Below are positions 21,435 to 31,338 of a stretch of DNA of 64,000 bases, piece by piece (within the stretch, counting starts at the first letter, position 1; every line of letters begins with the position of its first letter). The notes beneath the pieces are model-generated. The model did no database searches, had not been told where the DNA came from, and saw only the letters and a program-made list of their open reading frames with translations. This DNA comes from Xenopus tropicalis (taxonomy: Eukaryota; Chordata; Amphibia; Anura; Pipidae), in assembly GCF_000004195.4 (NCBI RefSeq), contig NC_030678.2, positions 36,871,701 through 36,935,700 of the forward strand, in the 5' to 3' direction. The translations under genes were made by a program, and so were the position numbers.

Positions 21435-22432
21435 TACAGTTTAAAAAGATTGTGCCACTTTAAGAGTCTTTATATATATTTAGCACGCTGCTTTACATGT
21501 GGCTGAATAACATTAATATCTGGCTATATATGCCTGTATGTTTACTTAATTTGTGTTTTCGGATAAATAATGGAAATACATCTACACCTTTCAAAGATTT
21601 TATTTATGAAAACACTGTAAGCAAAAGACAGCTTATATATCATTATTACCAGCGTGCCAAACATATACTGTGCCAATGACATTTAATGATGGTTATACAT
21701 TTTTTTTTCTGTCGTAGTTAGAAATCAAGGCCGTGAAATATGAGCAGGAAAATATACTGTGCAGAGAGTATTAGAGAGCAAAGCTCTGAATGCAAAATGA
21801 AAATGGAAAGAGGAATCGGAACTACACATGTTGCATAAAAATACATTAGCTATTTAGATGAATTGAGGCAAGCCAAGATACTTGTATTAATGTTTAAAAC
21901 ATTAGGAAATATCTTTCTTTTCTGCAGAGGAAAGTGGCTGAAATGTAACACAAATCTACTAGCAAATATTCTGAAGAGGCATTAAAACATTTATGACAGA
22001 AGCAAAATGATTGAAAGTAAAACTCTGTTTTCCAGTTATTTCCCTTGCAGGTTCATTGACCTTAATATACAAGGCGTCCACTTACCCCGTACTGAATGAG
22101 GGAGTGCTCGGATGTAAGCTTTGCTTCTAATAGTACATAAACCAAATTTATATCAGTTCATAAAAAGAGCTTTACTTTCAGCCTATTTCTGCACACTGTC
22201 ATTGGTGGAAAGTAATGGGAAATGAAAGCTCAACGTTGTTGCTGAATCAGGCAAAATGAAATAAATGAGCTATGTTTATGTTTTCTATCAAAACATCAAG
22301 CTAATTAGTTGTTTTCCTGAGAAAACAAGAAAAACAATTGTAAATATTTGTGGAACATATAAAAATTAAAATAATATCCGTCAGTAAAATCCATAAATAT
22401 AACATTAAATCATCAGACACATATCTATGCAG
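21435..22432. other. Non-coding, mostly single-copy
   Basis: No TE or exon can be supported. A minus-strand GGGGTAAGTGG near 22082-22092 resembles a splice donor, but no sulfatase coding sequence adjoins it. Confidence 0.35.
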
Positions 22433-22953
22433 TTGGTCATTTTGTGTTAGACCAATGGCACACTCGGCAGTTCTTCTGCCTTAGTTGGTCATTTTGTGTT
22501 AGACCAATGGCACACTCAGCATTTCTTCTGCCTTAGTTGGTCATTTTGTGTTAGACCAATGGCACACTCAGCATTTCTTCTGCCTTAGTTGGTCATTTTG
22601 TGTTAGACCAATGGCACACTCAGCATTTCTTCTGCCTTAGTTGGTCATTTTGTGTTAGACCAATGGCACACTCGGCATTTCTTCTGCCTTAGTTGGTCAT
22701 TTTGTGTTAGACCAATGGCACACTCAGCATTTCTTCTGCCTTAGTTGGTCATTTTGTGTTAGACCAATGGCACACTTGGCATTTCTTCTGCCTTAGTTGG
22801 TCATTTTGTGTTAGACCAATGGCACACTCAGCATTTCTTCTGCCTTAGTTGGTCATTTTGTGTTAAACCAATGGCACACTCAGCATTTTATTCTGCCTTA
22901 GTTGGTCATTTTGTGTTAGACCAATGGCACACTCTGCATTTTTTCTGCCTTTT
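22433..22953 (+). repeat. Minisatellite: 10 tandem copies of a 52-bp unit
   Basis: Unit: TTGGTCATTTTGTGTTAGAC, CAATGGCACACTCAGCATTT, CTTCTGCCTTAG. Copies start every 52 bp from 22433; one unit near 22889 has a 1-bp insertion. Variants such as CTCGGC or CTTGGC for CTCAGC mark individual units. The array is nearly homogeneous and so recent. The last unit decays into TTTTGAAGAAATGC. Open frames across it are repeat artefacts. Confidence 0.96.
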
Positions 22954-23277
22954 GAAGAAATGCTGGGGAAAAAAAAAAAATCCGCTTTTGGGTCAATGCC
23001 GTCACTGTACACACAATGCAGGGCAGAAGACAACACATCTACCTTTTCGGCGTGTTGAAGAAACACAGGCAGAAAAATGTAAAGTGTGCCAAAAATATTA
23101 GCAGCTATAGCTAACAATCCAAGAAAAGGAAAAGGGAATTCAGAGATGATATCCATTGATAATCTCTCCTGGTTATTTTATACTTAACATTGGATCAGCA
23201 GGATGATATGGTGGGAGTATAATGAACCATCTGAGCCATATGTCTTAATAAGGGCAGTCCATTGGTGGATAAGCTTT

Positions 23278-23540
23278 ACTGGCAGCACACTGGCACAGTG
23301 GTTTGTACTGCTGCCTTGCATTGCTACCAAGGGTTTCCTAGGTTCAGGAAAGCATTTGAATGTTTTCTCCTTCCACACTACAGAACCATACTGGCAGGTT
23401 AACTGGCTCCTGTTAAAACTCACAATGGGTAAGAGGGACCTTAGAGTGTAAGTTTCATTGGGGCAGGAATTGATATGAACAATGTATAATCTCTGTATAT
23501 TGTTTTTAATATGTTGGCATATAAATAAAGAATAATAATT
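23278..23540 (+). mobile_element. LINE/SINE-like 3' tail (..GGCACAGTGGTTTGTACTGC..)
   Basis: GGCACAGTGGTTTGTACTGC, ATACTGGCAGGTTAACTGGC and GGACCTTAGAGTGTAAG match the same family as 14095-14246, ending in an AATAAAGAATAATAATT tail. This copy is longer at its 5' side. Non-coding in this state. Confidence 0.7.
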
Positions 23541-23591
23541 TCCCCTAATTTTACTCTCAATATCCTGTGAGCAAGTCTCTCTGATGGACAC

Positions 23592-23753
23592 ACTGGGGGT
23601 CATTTATAAAATTTGCACAGCACAGAATTATTGGCACAGTGAACATATTTGCCCTGCCCATGTTTATATTTCTAAAGCTGGATAATTGCACATTTTTATT
23701 CACAGTGCGAATGTCTGCAAAAGCTTTTTAAATACGGCATATTCACAAACAAC
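23592..23753. repeat. Left half of an older repeat split by the PLE insertion
   Basis: Begins GGGGGTCATTTATAAAATTT and stops at the PLE target site. The matching right half starts at 32307 and appears to run to about 33237, where AGTAAATGGGCCCCTTA forms an imperfect inverted counterpart of the start. The host repeat family was not identified. Confidence 0.5.
23739..23753 (+). repeat. 15-bp target-site duplication, left copy
   Basis: ATATTCACAAACAAC, identical to 32307-32321. The two copies bracket the whole inverted PLE pair and nothing else. The preceding bases differ (GGC here, TGA on the right), so the match is limited to 15 bp. Confidence 0.9.
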
Positions 23754-24313
23754 TTTTACAAATATAAATAAGTGCAATTCTCAGTGTATGCTCCTCACTT
23801 CAGATACCTCGTGTCCCAGGTCAAATAAAATTCAATAAATAACTCCAAAGTGCCCTCTTCTGCTTTAGACTTAGCGATGAGGTCTTATGAGGAAAAGAAG
23901 AAAAAAAAAAAAAAAAAATATAGTGTAATACTGTTATTACTTCACAATGTGCACTCTCATGTGCTTTTTAACACCAGTGATGACTTTTACTTATATCACC
24001 CTTTTGTGCCCAGTTGTGATATCCCTTTCCGATTGCCAATCTACTTACAGACCCCCTTGGGTTTATATGGCATCCAATTGGTTCGCTTGTAGCTCACGAC
24101 TCTCTGCTTTCCCACCTCTTAGTTTCAGGCAGTGTTAGGAACCACTTCACATAGGTAAATTTCCAACTTTAGCAACTTTAGGTTAATTCCACGACCTTTC
24201 CGCTTCCCTTCCCCTTCTGTGCACTTACTGTGGGATAAATGCATACGCCATATGTGTAAAAACTTAAATACTTTAATATAAATAAAACTTCCCAATACAC
24301 TCACAAACAGAGT
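23754..24313 (-). repeat. 3' pseudo-LTR of the left PLE copy
   Basis: Reverse-complement match to 27488-28040 and 31817-32306. Its outer end reaches the equivalent of 28040, 78 nt further than the right copy's 3' end (equivalent to 27962). Contains an A/T homopolymer tract near 23897-23918 and the block CAAACAGAGTATAGGATGCG at the inner end. Confidence 0.85.
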
Positions 24314-24448
24314 ATAGGATGCGCATGTCAGGAGTCACTGGTATGGATCAGGTGGCTGCTCCTTTTTCTTTCCCTGTTCCCGACCTGCAGTGTCGTTTCT
24401 GGGTTCAGCAGTCCTGCCCTGTTTAGTGCTCCTCCTCTGCGTCCTCTC

Positions 24449-24495
24449 TCACCGCTGACGCGTTTCGCCACTTCCGGCTTCCTCCTGAGCGATGA
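24449..24495 (-). ncRNA. Hammerhead-ribozyme-like motif of the left PLE copy
   Basis: Mirror copy of the motif at 31636-31682: stem I TCATCGCT with AGCGGTGA, stem II GCC/GGC, then GAAACGCGTC. The CUGANGA box reads CAGGAGGAA or CTCAGGA depending on alignment, so catalytic competence is doubtful. Hammerhead motifs are an established feature of PLE terminal repeats. Confidence 0.5.
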
Positions 24496-24791
24496 CCTCA
24501 CTACATCCTGGCTATGTTTAAATATCCCACAGTTCAAAATGTCCAAACTTTATTGTACCATTTGTTTGCACAATGTCTCTAAGTCCATGTGTTCACTTTG
24601 TGCTTAGAGAATTCAATCAATTCCAACTTTATAAGTATTAAAACAGCATAAAAAAACAATAGATTTTTATATCAGCATAAAACAGCATAGAATAGCCAAA
24701 AAAAATATTTTTAACCCTTTCATGTAAAAACACCTTTTTAACCCATTCATAAAAAAATTATTTTACATTTTTTTAGAAAACTTTTTAGGAA

Positions 24792-27314
24792 TCACAAAAA
24801 TGCCCTCAGATTGTAATCAATATTTAGGCCTAGCGGGTTTAATGTTTTTAATTTATATATCCACCAACTTTCTCTACGCAATGTATTTCTCACTATATCT
24901 CCACCTCTCCAATTTGGTTCTATTATCTCTATACCGTAGCATATTAGCCCCTTTGGGTTTTGGTTATGTGCCAGTTTAAAATGTTTTGAGACACTGTGTC
25001 TCTCCAGACCTTTCTTAATATTACCAATGTGTTCTCCTAGTCTCTGTCTTATGCTTCGATTTGTCTTTCCTACATACTGTAGGCCGCAAGGGCATTCTAG
25101 CACATAGATAACATTCTTAGTTGTACATCTTATTATTGTATCAATTTGAAACTCCTCATTTGTTACTTTTGATGTAAATTTTTTTGTTTTCTTGCCATAT
25201 TTACACGCTTTGCAGGTGACACATGGATAATACCCCACTAAGCTTTTATCCTTTGATTTTGCTCCTGGTGGTATACAGCTCCTTGTCACCCTTTGTTTCA
25301 AGTTGGTTGCCCTTTTAAATATTATTCCTGGTTCGCTTGGTAATTGTTGATATAAATCTGCATCTAATTTCAAGACTTCCCAATGTTTTTTGATTATTTT
25401 TTTTATTTCCTTACTTTGAGGATTGTATTGTGTTATAAAGTCAAACCTCTCATTTCCTTCTATTTGATCATGGTCCTTATATACCAGCAGTTGTTGTCTC
25501 TCTAGTCTCTTAGTTTTTTCTCTTGCCTCTTTTATTTCCTTAGGTTTATACCCTCTCTTTTGAAACCTCTCTGTTATCACCTCTGCTTGCTTTTCAAACT
25601 CTCCTATTTCACTGCAATTTTTCCTCACTCTCCTAAACTGACCATAGGGTATGTTTTTAAGCCAAGCTGAGTCATGGTTACTTGAGGCTAGTACATAGTT
25701 ATTTACATCTACTGATTTAAAGTATGTTCTGGATTGTATTTTTGACTGTTTCACGTATAGTTCTAGGTCTAAAAAATTTATTTTTTCTCTACTGTAACTC
25801 AGATCAAATTCCAAATTCATATCATTGGAATTCAATCCATTAAGGAATTCTTTTAAATCCGTTTCAGTCCCTCTCCAGACTATAATAATATCATCTATGT
25901 AGCGCCGCCATAGGGAGAGGTTTGCCTCCCAGCCTTTTAGATGTTCCCTTTCCCAATAACCCATGAATAGGTTGGCATAACTGGGAGCAAATCGTGTCCC
26001 CATGGCGGTGCCACACAGCTGTAGAAAATACTTGTTATTAAACCAAAAATAATTATGATGCAACACAAATTCTATTCCTTGTAAAATAAATTCTTTCATA
26101 CCCAATTCCATGTTACCATCCTGCCCTAGGTAATAACTGATTGCTGCTATCCCCTGATCATGCTTGATTGATGTATATAAACTTCTTACATCTAGGGTTG
26201 CTAATATCATATTGTCCTTCCATTCTACCCCTTCCAGCAAGTTAAGTATTTGGGTAGAGTCTCGAAGGTAGGAGGGTAGTTCTCTGACATAATGTTGCAA
26301 TTTTGTATCTAAAAAGTGAGATAAATTACTTGTAAGTGATTCAATTCCAGAGATGATTGGGCGTCCTGGGGGGTCTTTAAGACTCTTATGTATTTTAGGG
26401 ATTGTATAAAATACCGGAAGCTTGGGGTATTTCATTAATATGTATTGTGACTCATTTGTTGTTATTACCTTCTCTTTTTCTGCTTCTCTTACCATTTTTT
26501 CCAATTTATTTTTGAACACATTAATAGGGTCTCGATTTAGTTCTTTATAGGTTTCTTTGTCACTTAGTAGTCTTTCACATTCTGCAACATACTTTTCCTT
26601 GTCCATTATTACAATCCCCCCTCCCTTATCTGCTGGTTTTATGATAATCTCTGTGTTTCTTTCCAAACTTTTTAGAGCCTCATACTCCTCTTTGGAGCAA
26701 TTATTTCTTTTCTTTTTGTTGTTCTTTTTTACCATCTCCTCCAAGTCCTGCATTATTAGTTTCTCATATGCTTCAATCCCTTTTCCCTTATCTTGTTTCG
26801 GTATAAAATCTGACTTCTTTTTTAACTGTTTTTCTTTTGATTTCATGTCATAATTTCTTATTATTCCATCATTTTTCATAAAATAACGTTTCAATGTTAG
26901 TTTCCTTATGAACTTCTGAGCATCAATTAACAAGTTAAAAGGGTTAACCCTATTGGTAGGTGCAAAGGTTAATCCTTTGCTTAGTATCTGTACTTCATTG
27001 GAGGTGAGATCTACACTGCTGATATTAAAAATCCCCTCTTTTTTTAGTTCCTCTCTATTTAGTACCTTTTCAGTCTGAGGGTTATCTGTCTCATTTTTGT
27101 TATTTAATTCCTGCTGTCTATTCTTCTTTTTGCCTCTTTTTCTTTTTCCCTTCTGTTTCTTAGAGACCCTAATTCTTCTTTGTGTTTTTCTCTTTGTCGA
27201 AATTCTACTCCTTCCTTCTGGCTTTCTTGTCTTTTCCTTTTGTACCAATTCCCTTCTTCCCAACTCGATCTCATTTCCCTTTTTCTCCTCCAGTCCGCCA
27301 TTCCCCCTTTCCAT
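24792..27314 (-). CDS. PLE ORF2, reverse transcriptase plus GIY-YIG endonuclease (uninterrupted)
   Basis: 840 codons from the first ATG. The N-terminal ~75 residues are Lys/Arg-rich. PADKGGGIVIM (about residue 227) and FYTIPKIHK with GRPIISGIESL lead into RT motif A LATLDVRSLYTSI (about 371), motif B GTAMGTRFAPSYANLFM and motif C RYIDDIIIVW (about 470). Near residue 696 a Cys motif, YPCVTCKACKYG, follows. Then comes the GIY-YIG nuclease: VIYVLECPCGLQYVGKT (about 735-750), with R and H residues and a C-terminal WWIYKLKTLNPLGLN. The frame opens upstream at the heptamer 27344-27350, so translation may come from ORF1 frameshifting rather than this ATG. No stop or frameshift is seen, so this copy may encode active enzyme, although its own ORF1 is truncated. 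Confidence 0.93.
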   Translation of the reverse strand: MERGNGGLEEKKGNEIELGRRELVQKEKTRKPEGRSRISTKRKTQRRIRVSKKQKGKRKRGKKKNRQQELNNKNETDNPQTEKVLNREELKKEGIFNISSVDLTSNEVQILSKGLTFAPTNRVNPFNLLIDAQKFIRKLTLKRYFMKNDGIIRNYDMKSKEKQLKKKSDFIPKQDKGKGIEAYEKLIMQDLEEMVKKNNKKKRNNCSKEEYEALKSLERNTEIIIKPADKGGGIVIMDKEKYVAECERLLSDKETYKELNRDPINVFKNKLEKMVREAEKEKVITTNESQYILMKYPKLPVFYTIPKIHKSLKDPPGRPIISGIESLTSNLSHFLDTKLQHYVRELPSYLRDSTQILNLLEGVEWKDNMILATLDVRSLYTSIKHDQGIAAISYYLGQDGNMELGMKEFILQGIEFVLHHNYFWFNNKYFLQLCGTAMGTRFAPSYANLFMGYWEREHLKGWEANLSLWRRYIDDIIIVWRGTETDLKEFLNGLNSNDMNLEFDLSYSREKINFLDLELYVKQSKIQSRTYFKSVDVNNYVLASSNHDSAWLKNIPYGQFRRVRKNCSEIGEFEKQAEVITERFQKRGYKPKEIKEAREKTKRLERQQLLVYKDHDQIEGNERFDFITQYNPQSKEIKKIIKKHWEVLKLDADLYQQLPSEPGIIFKRATNLKQRVTRSCIPPGAKSKDKSLVGYYPCVTCKACKYGKKTKKFTSKVTNEEFQIDTIIRCTTKNVIYVLECPCGLQYVGKTNRSIRQRLGEHIGNIKKGLERHSVSKHFKLAHNQNPKGLICYGIEIIEPNWRGGDIVRNTLRRESWWIYKLKTLNPLGLNIDYNLRAFL

Positions 27315-27490
27315 CTGTTCTGGTGTCCTTTTTGTCCCACCCCTAAAAAATTACTTCCACTATTCATACGCCATTCTTGATTATTTCTCTCATTATTTTC
27401 TCTCCTCAAACCCCAATTCCCTCTTCCATTCCATCCCCTTTCCTCCTCTTTCCTTTCCTTTTTCCTTTCTTCCCTCCTCTGTTTATCACT
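27104..27490 (-). pseudogene. 5'-truncated ORF1 of the left PLE copy
   Basis: Only the basic C-terminal part of ORF1 remains, ending at the same stop as the complete ORF1 (…RRIDSRN). Homology to the right copy ends at 27490, equivalent to about 28641, so the N-terminal domain and the coiled coil are lost. It overlaps the start of ORF2 in another frame. Confidence 0.8.
27344..27350 (-). promoter_or_regulatory. -1 frameshift heptamer (left copy)
   Basis: TTTTTTA on the minus strand, the same site as 28781-28787 in the right copy, with identical sequence on both sides. Its conservation says little by itself because the copies are so similar. Confidence 0.55.
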
Positions 27491-27962
27491 CTGTTGGGAA
27501 GTTTTATTTATATTAAAGTATTTAAGTTTTTACACATATGGCGTATGCATTTATCCCACAGTAAGTGCACAGAAGGGGAAGGGAAGCGGAAAGGTCGTGG
27601 AATTAACCTAAAGTTGCTAAAGTTGGAAATTTACCTATGTGAAATGGTTCCTAACACTGCCTGAAACTAAGAGGTGGGAAAGCAGAAAGTCGTGAGCTAC
27701 AAGTGAACCAATTGGATGCCATATAAACCCAAGGGGGTCTGTAAGTAGATTGGCAATCGGAAAGGGATATCACAACTGGGCACAAAAGGGTGATATAAGT
27801 AAAAGTCATCACTGGTGTTAAAAAGCACATGAGAGTGCACATTGTGAAGTAATAACAGTATTACACTATATTTTTTTTTTTTTTTTTTTTTTTCTTCTTT
27901 TCCTCATAAGACCTCATCGCTAAGTCTAAAGCAGAAGAGGGCACTTTGGAGTTATTTATTGA
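27488..27962 (+). repeat. 5' pseudo-LTR of the right PLE copy
   Basis: Matches 31817-32306 from GGGAAGTTTTATTTATATTA onward, including a T tract near 27869-27892. At the left boundary ACTCTGTT is joined directly to GGGAAG, whereas the 3' copy has 12 extra bases (TGTGAGTGTATT) between them. ACT at 27488-27490 is shared with the end of the left copy, a possible microhomology at the inverted junction. Confidence 0.85.
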
Positions 27963-28067
27963 ATTTTATTTGACCTGGGACACGAGGTATCTGAAGTGAG
28001 GAGCATACACTGAGAATTGCACTTATTTATATTTGTAAAAGTTGTTTTGGTGGCACTAAGTGTAAAA

Positions 28068-29027
28068 ATGTATGCATTTAGACACAATAAGAATTATGAT
28101 ATGGATGATATATTTGGAGAAAGTAGTGGTAATGACACAAGTAATATTAGTAACTTGGTAGATATTGAATTGTATGACACATATGGTGAATTAGAGAAAT
28201 TAATGAAACAAGAATTGAAATTATGGTGGGACCAACAGACATTGGTAAGATATTTAGAGAAAGGGCGCATCCCTCGAGGTCTGAGAGTAATAAAGCAACC
28301 TACATTTGAGGAAGCAGATCCACAATTCTATAAGGAATGGGACCAGATCCTAGAGGAATGCAGCTTTTCTCTTATGAGATTAATTATTAAACGACATGCT
28401 AACCATTTACAAGAGGTAGATCAAAAAATAGGAGAAATAAATAGCAAAATAGAAGAATACATAGATTTGGAAGAAAGCAAAGGTCTGGAGCAACAAATGA
28501 TAGAAAGGTTAACTAAAATGGAAAACGAGATTATTTTAACAAAGAGTAAAACATTTTTAAGAGATAAGGAGGATTATAAAAGAGGGAATATATTTGGAAG
28601 AAATAAAAGTATTAAAAATAATAGAGTGGAAAATAGAATTAGTGATAAACAGAGGAGGGAAGAAAGGAAAAAGGAAAGGAAAGAGGAGGAAAGGGGATGG
28701 AATGGAAGAGGGAATTGGGGTTTGAGGAGAGAAAATAATGAGAGAAATAATCAAGAATGGCGTATGAATAGTGGAAGTAATTTTTTAGGGGTGGGACAAA
28801 AAGGACACCAGAACAGATGGAAAGGGGGAATGGCGGACTGGAGGAGAAAAAGGGAAATGAGATCGAGTTGGGAAGAAGGGAATTGGTACAAAAGGAAAAG
28901 ACAAGAAAGCCAGAAGGAAGGAGTAGAATTTCGACAAAGAGAAAAACACAAAGAAGAATTAGGGTCTCTAAGAAACAGAAGGGAAAAAGAAAAAGAGGCA
29001 AAAAGAAGAATAGACAGCAGGAATTAA
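28068..29027 (+). CDS. PLE ORF1, coiled-coil and basic RNA-binding-like protein
   Basis: 319 residues from the first in-frame ATG at 28068; the frame is open upstream to about 28017 without another ATG. The N-terminal ~130 residues are acidic to neutral, with WWDQQTLVRYLEKGRIPRGL and FYKEWDQILEECS. A heptad-rich stretch (HLQEVDQKIGEINSKIEEY to MIERLTKMENEI, about residues 110-155) predicts a coiled coil. The C-terminal half is very rich in Arg, Lys, Glu and Asn, as in nucleic-acid-binding retroelement ORF1 proteins. The last 211 nt overlap ORF2, which is in the -1 frame. It probably coats the element RNA, but that is inference; no zinc knuckle is visible. This is the only intact ORF1 in the window. 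Confidence 0.85.
   Translation: MYAFRHNKNYDMDDIFGESSGNDTSNISNLVDIELYDTYGELEKLMKQELKLWWDQQTLVRYLEKGRIPRGLRVIKQPTFEEADPQFYKEWDQILEECSFSLMRLIIKRHANHLQEVDQKIGEINSKIEEYIDLEESKGLEQQMIERLTKMENEIILTKSKTFLRDKEDYKRGNIFGRNKSIKNNRVENRISDKQRREERKKERKEEERGWNGRGNWGLRRENNERNNQEWRMNSGSNFLGVGQKGHQNRWKGGMADWRRKREMRSSWEEGNWYKRKRQESQKEGVEFRQREKHKEELGSLRNRREKEKEAKRRIDSRN
28781..28787 (+). promoter_or_regulatory. Candidate -1 ribosomal frameshift site T TTT TTA
   Basis: The heptamer is in ORF1 phase (…AAT TTT TTA GGG), the arrangement needed for -1 slippage, and UUUUUUA is an established slippery sequence. A TAA at 28778-28780 closes the ORF2 frame immediately upstream, so the ORF2 frame opens exactly at the heptamer and is then open through 28817 (the first ORF2 ATG) and beyond. 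Slippage would fuse about 240 ORF1 codons to ORF2. No strong downstream hairpin is obvious: only a weak GGTG (28790) / CACC (28806) pairing and G-rich sequence. Confidence 0.6.
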
Positions 29028-31338
29028 ATAACAAAAATGAGACAGATAACCCTCAGACTGAAAAGGTACTAAATAGAGAGGAACTAAAAAAAGAGGGGAT
29101 TTTTAATATCAGCAGTGTAGATCTCACCTCCAATGAAGTACAGATACTAAGCAAAGGATTAACCTTTGCACCTACCAATAGGGTTAACCCTTTTAACTTG
29201 TTAATTGATGCTCAGAAGTTCATAAGGAAACTAACATTGAAACGTTATTTTATGAAAAATGATGGAATAATAAGAAATTATGACATGAAATCAAAAGAGA
29301 AACAGTTAAAAAAGAAGTCAGATTTTATACCGAAACAAGATAAGGGAAAAGGGATTGAAGCATATGAGAAACTAATAATGCAGGACTTGGAGGAGATGGT
29401 AAAAAAGAACAACAAAAAGAAAAGAAATAATTGCTCCAAAGAGGAGTATGAGGCTCTAAAAAGTTTGGAAAGAAACACAGAGATTATCATAAAACCAGCA
29501 GATAAGGGAGGGGGGATTGTAATAATGGACAAGGAAAAGTATGTTGCAGAATGTGAAAGACTACTAAGTGACAAAGAAACCTATAAAGAACTAAATCGAG
29601 ACCCTATTAATGTGTTCAAAAATAAATTGGAAAAAATGGTAAGAGAAGCAGAAAAAGAGAAGGTAATAACAACAAATGAGTCACAATACATATTAATGAA
29701 ATACCCCAAGCTTCCGGTATTTTATACAATCCCTAAAATACATAAGAGTCTTAAAGACCCCCCAGGACGCCCAATCATCTCTGGAATTGAATCACTTACA
29801 AGTAATTTATCTCACTTTTTAGATACAAAATTGCAACATTATGTCAGAGAACTACCCTCCTACCTTCGAGACTCTACCCAAATACTTAACTTGCTGGAAG
29901 GGGTAGAATGGAAGGACAATATGATATTAGCAACCCTAGATGTAAGAAGTTTATATACATCAATCAAGCATGATCAGGGGATAGCAGCAATCAGTTATTA
30001 CCTAGGGCAGGATGGTAACATGGAATTGGGTATGAAAGAATTTATTTTACAAGGAATAGAATTTGTGTTGCATCATAATTATTTTTGGTTTAATAACAAG
30101 TATTTTCTACAGCTGTGTGGCACCGCCATGGGGACACGATTTGCTCCCAGTTATGCCAACCTATTCATGGGTTATTGGGAAAGGGAACATCTAAAAGGCT
30201 GGGAGGCAAACCTCTCCCTATGGCGGCGCTACATAGATGATATTATTATAGTCTGGAGAGGGACTGAAACGGATTTAAAAGAATTCCTTAATGGATTGAA
30301 TTCCAATGATATGAATTTGGAATTTGATCTGAGTTACAGTAGAGAAAAAATAAATTTTTTAGACCTAGAACTATACGTGAAACAGTCAAAAATACAATCC
30401 AGAACATACTTTAAATCAGTAGATGTAAATAACTATGTACTAGCCTCAAGTAACCATGACTCAGCTTGGCTTAAAAACATACCCTATGGTCAGTTTAGGA
30501 GAGTGAGGAAAAATTGCAGTGAAATAGGAGAGTTTGAAAAGCAAGCAGAGGTGATAACAGAGAGGTTTCAAAAGAGAGGGTATAAACCTAAGGAAATAAA
30601 AGAGGCAAGAGAAAAAACTAAGAGACTAGAGAGACAACAACTGCTGGTATATAAGGACCATGATCAAATAGAAGGAAATGAGAGGTTTGACTTTATAACA
30701 CAATACAATCCTCAAAGTAAGGAAATAAAAAAATAATCAAAAAACATTGGGAAGTCTTGAAATTAGATGCAGATTTATATCAACAATTACCAAGCGAACC
30801 AGGAATAATATTTAAAAGGGCAACCAACTTGAAACAAAGGGTGACAAGGAGCTGTATACCACCAGGAGCAAAATCAAAGGATAAAAGCTTAGTGGGGTAT
30901 TATCCATGTGTCACCTGCAAAGCGTGTAAATATGGCAAGAAAACAAAAAAATTTACATCAAAAGTAACAAATGAGGAGTTTCAAATTGATACAATAATAA
31001 GATGTACAACTAAGAATGTTATCTATGTGCTAGAATGCCCTTGCGGCCTACAGTATGTAGGAAAGACAAATCGAAGCATAAGACAGAGACTAGGAGAACA
31101 CATTGGTAATATTAAGAAAGGTCTGGAGACACACAGTGTCTCAAAACATTTTAAACTGGCACATAACCAAAACCCAAAGGGGCTAATATGCTACGGTATA
31201 GAGATAATAGAACCAAATTGGAGAGGTGGAGATATAGTGAGAAATACATTGCGTAGAGAAAGTTGGTGGATATATAAATTAAAAACATTAAACCCGCTAG
31301 GCCTAAATATTGATTACAATCTGAGGGCATTTTTGTGA
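28781..31338 (+). pseudogene. PLE ORF2 of the right copy, broken by a 1-nt deletion
   Basis: Nearly identical to the 840-codon ORF2 of the left copy. The frame is open from 28781 (first ATG 28817) and carries the same RT motifs, including YIDD near 30228. At about 30728-30734 the A run after GGAAAT has seven A where the left copy has eight, shifting the frame into a stop at 30736. The remaining ~193 codons (30757-31338) hold the Cys motif and the GIY-YIG domain. One substitution changes Arg to Thr before HSVSKHF. An isolated RT without nuclease would result, so this copy is probably defective on its own. Confidence 0.92.

Noticed and set aside
22075..22140. Minus-strand donor-like GGGGTAAGTGG as a possible upstream sulfatase exon
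   Set aside because: Translation of the adjoining sequence shows none of the sulfatase catalytic-domain motifs.
22808..23156. 97-codon frames on both strands with a repeated HSAF-like peptide
   Set aside because: These translate the second minisatellite and its decayed end; no start context, splice sites or known domain.
26557..29574. Ser/Phe/Leu-rich frames antisense to the PLE ORFs
   Set aside because: Shadows of the purine-rich, Lys/Glu-rich PLE coding strand; identical in both copies only because the copies are identical.
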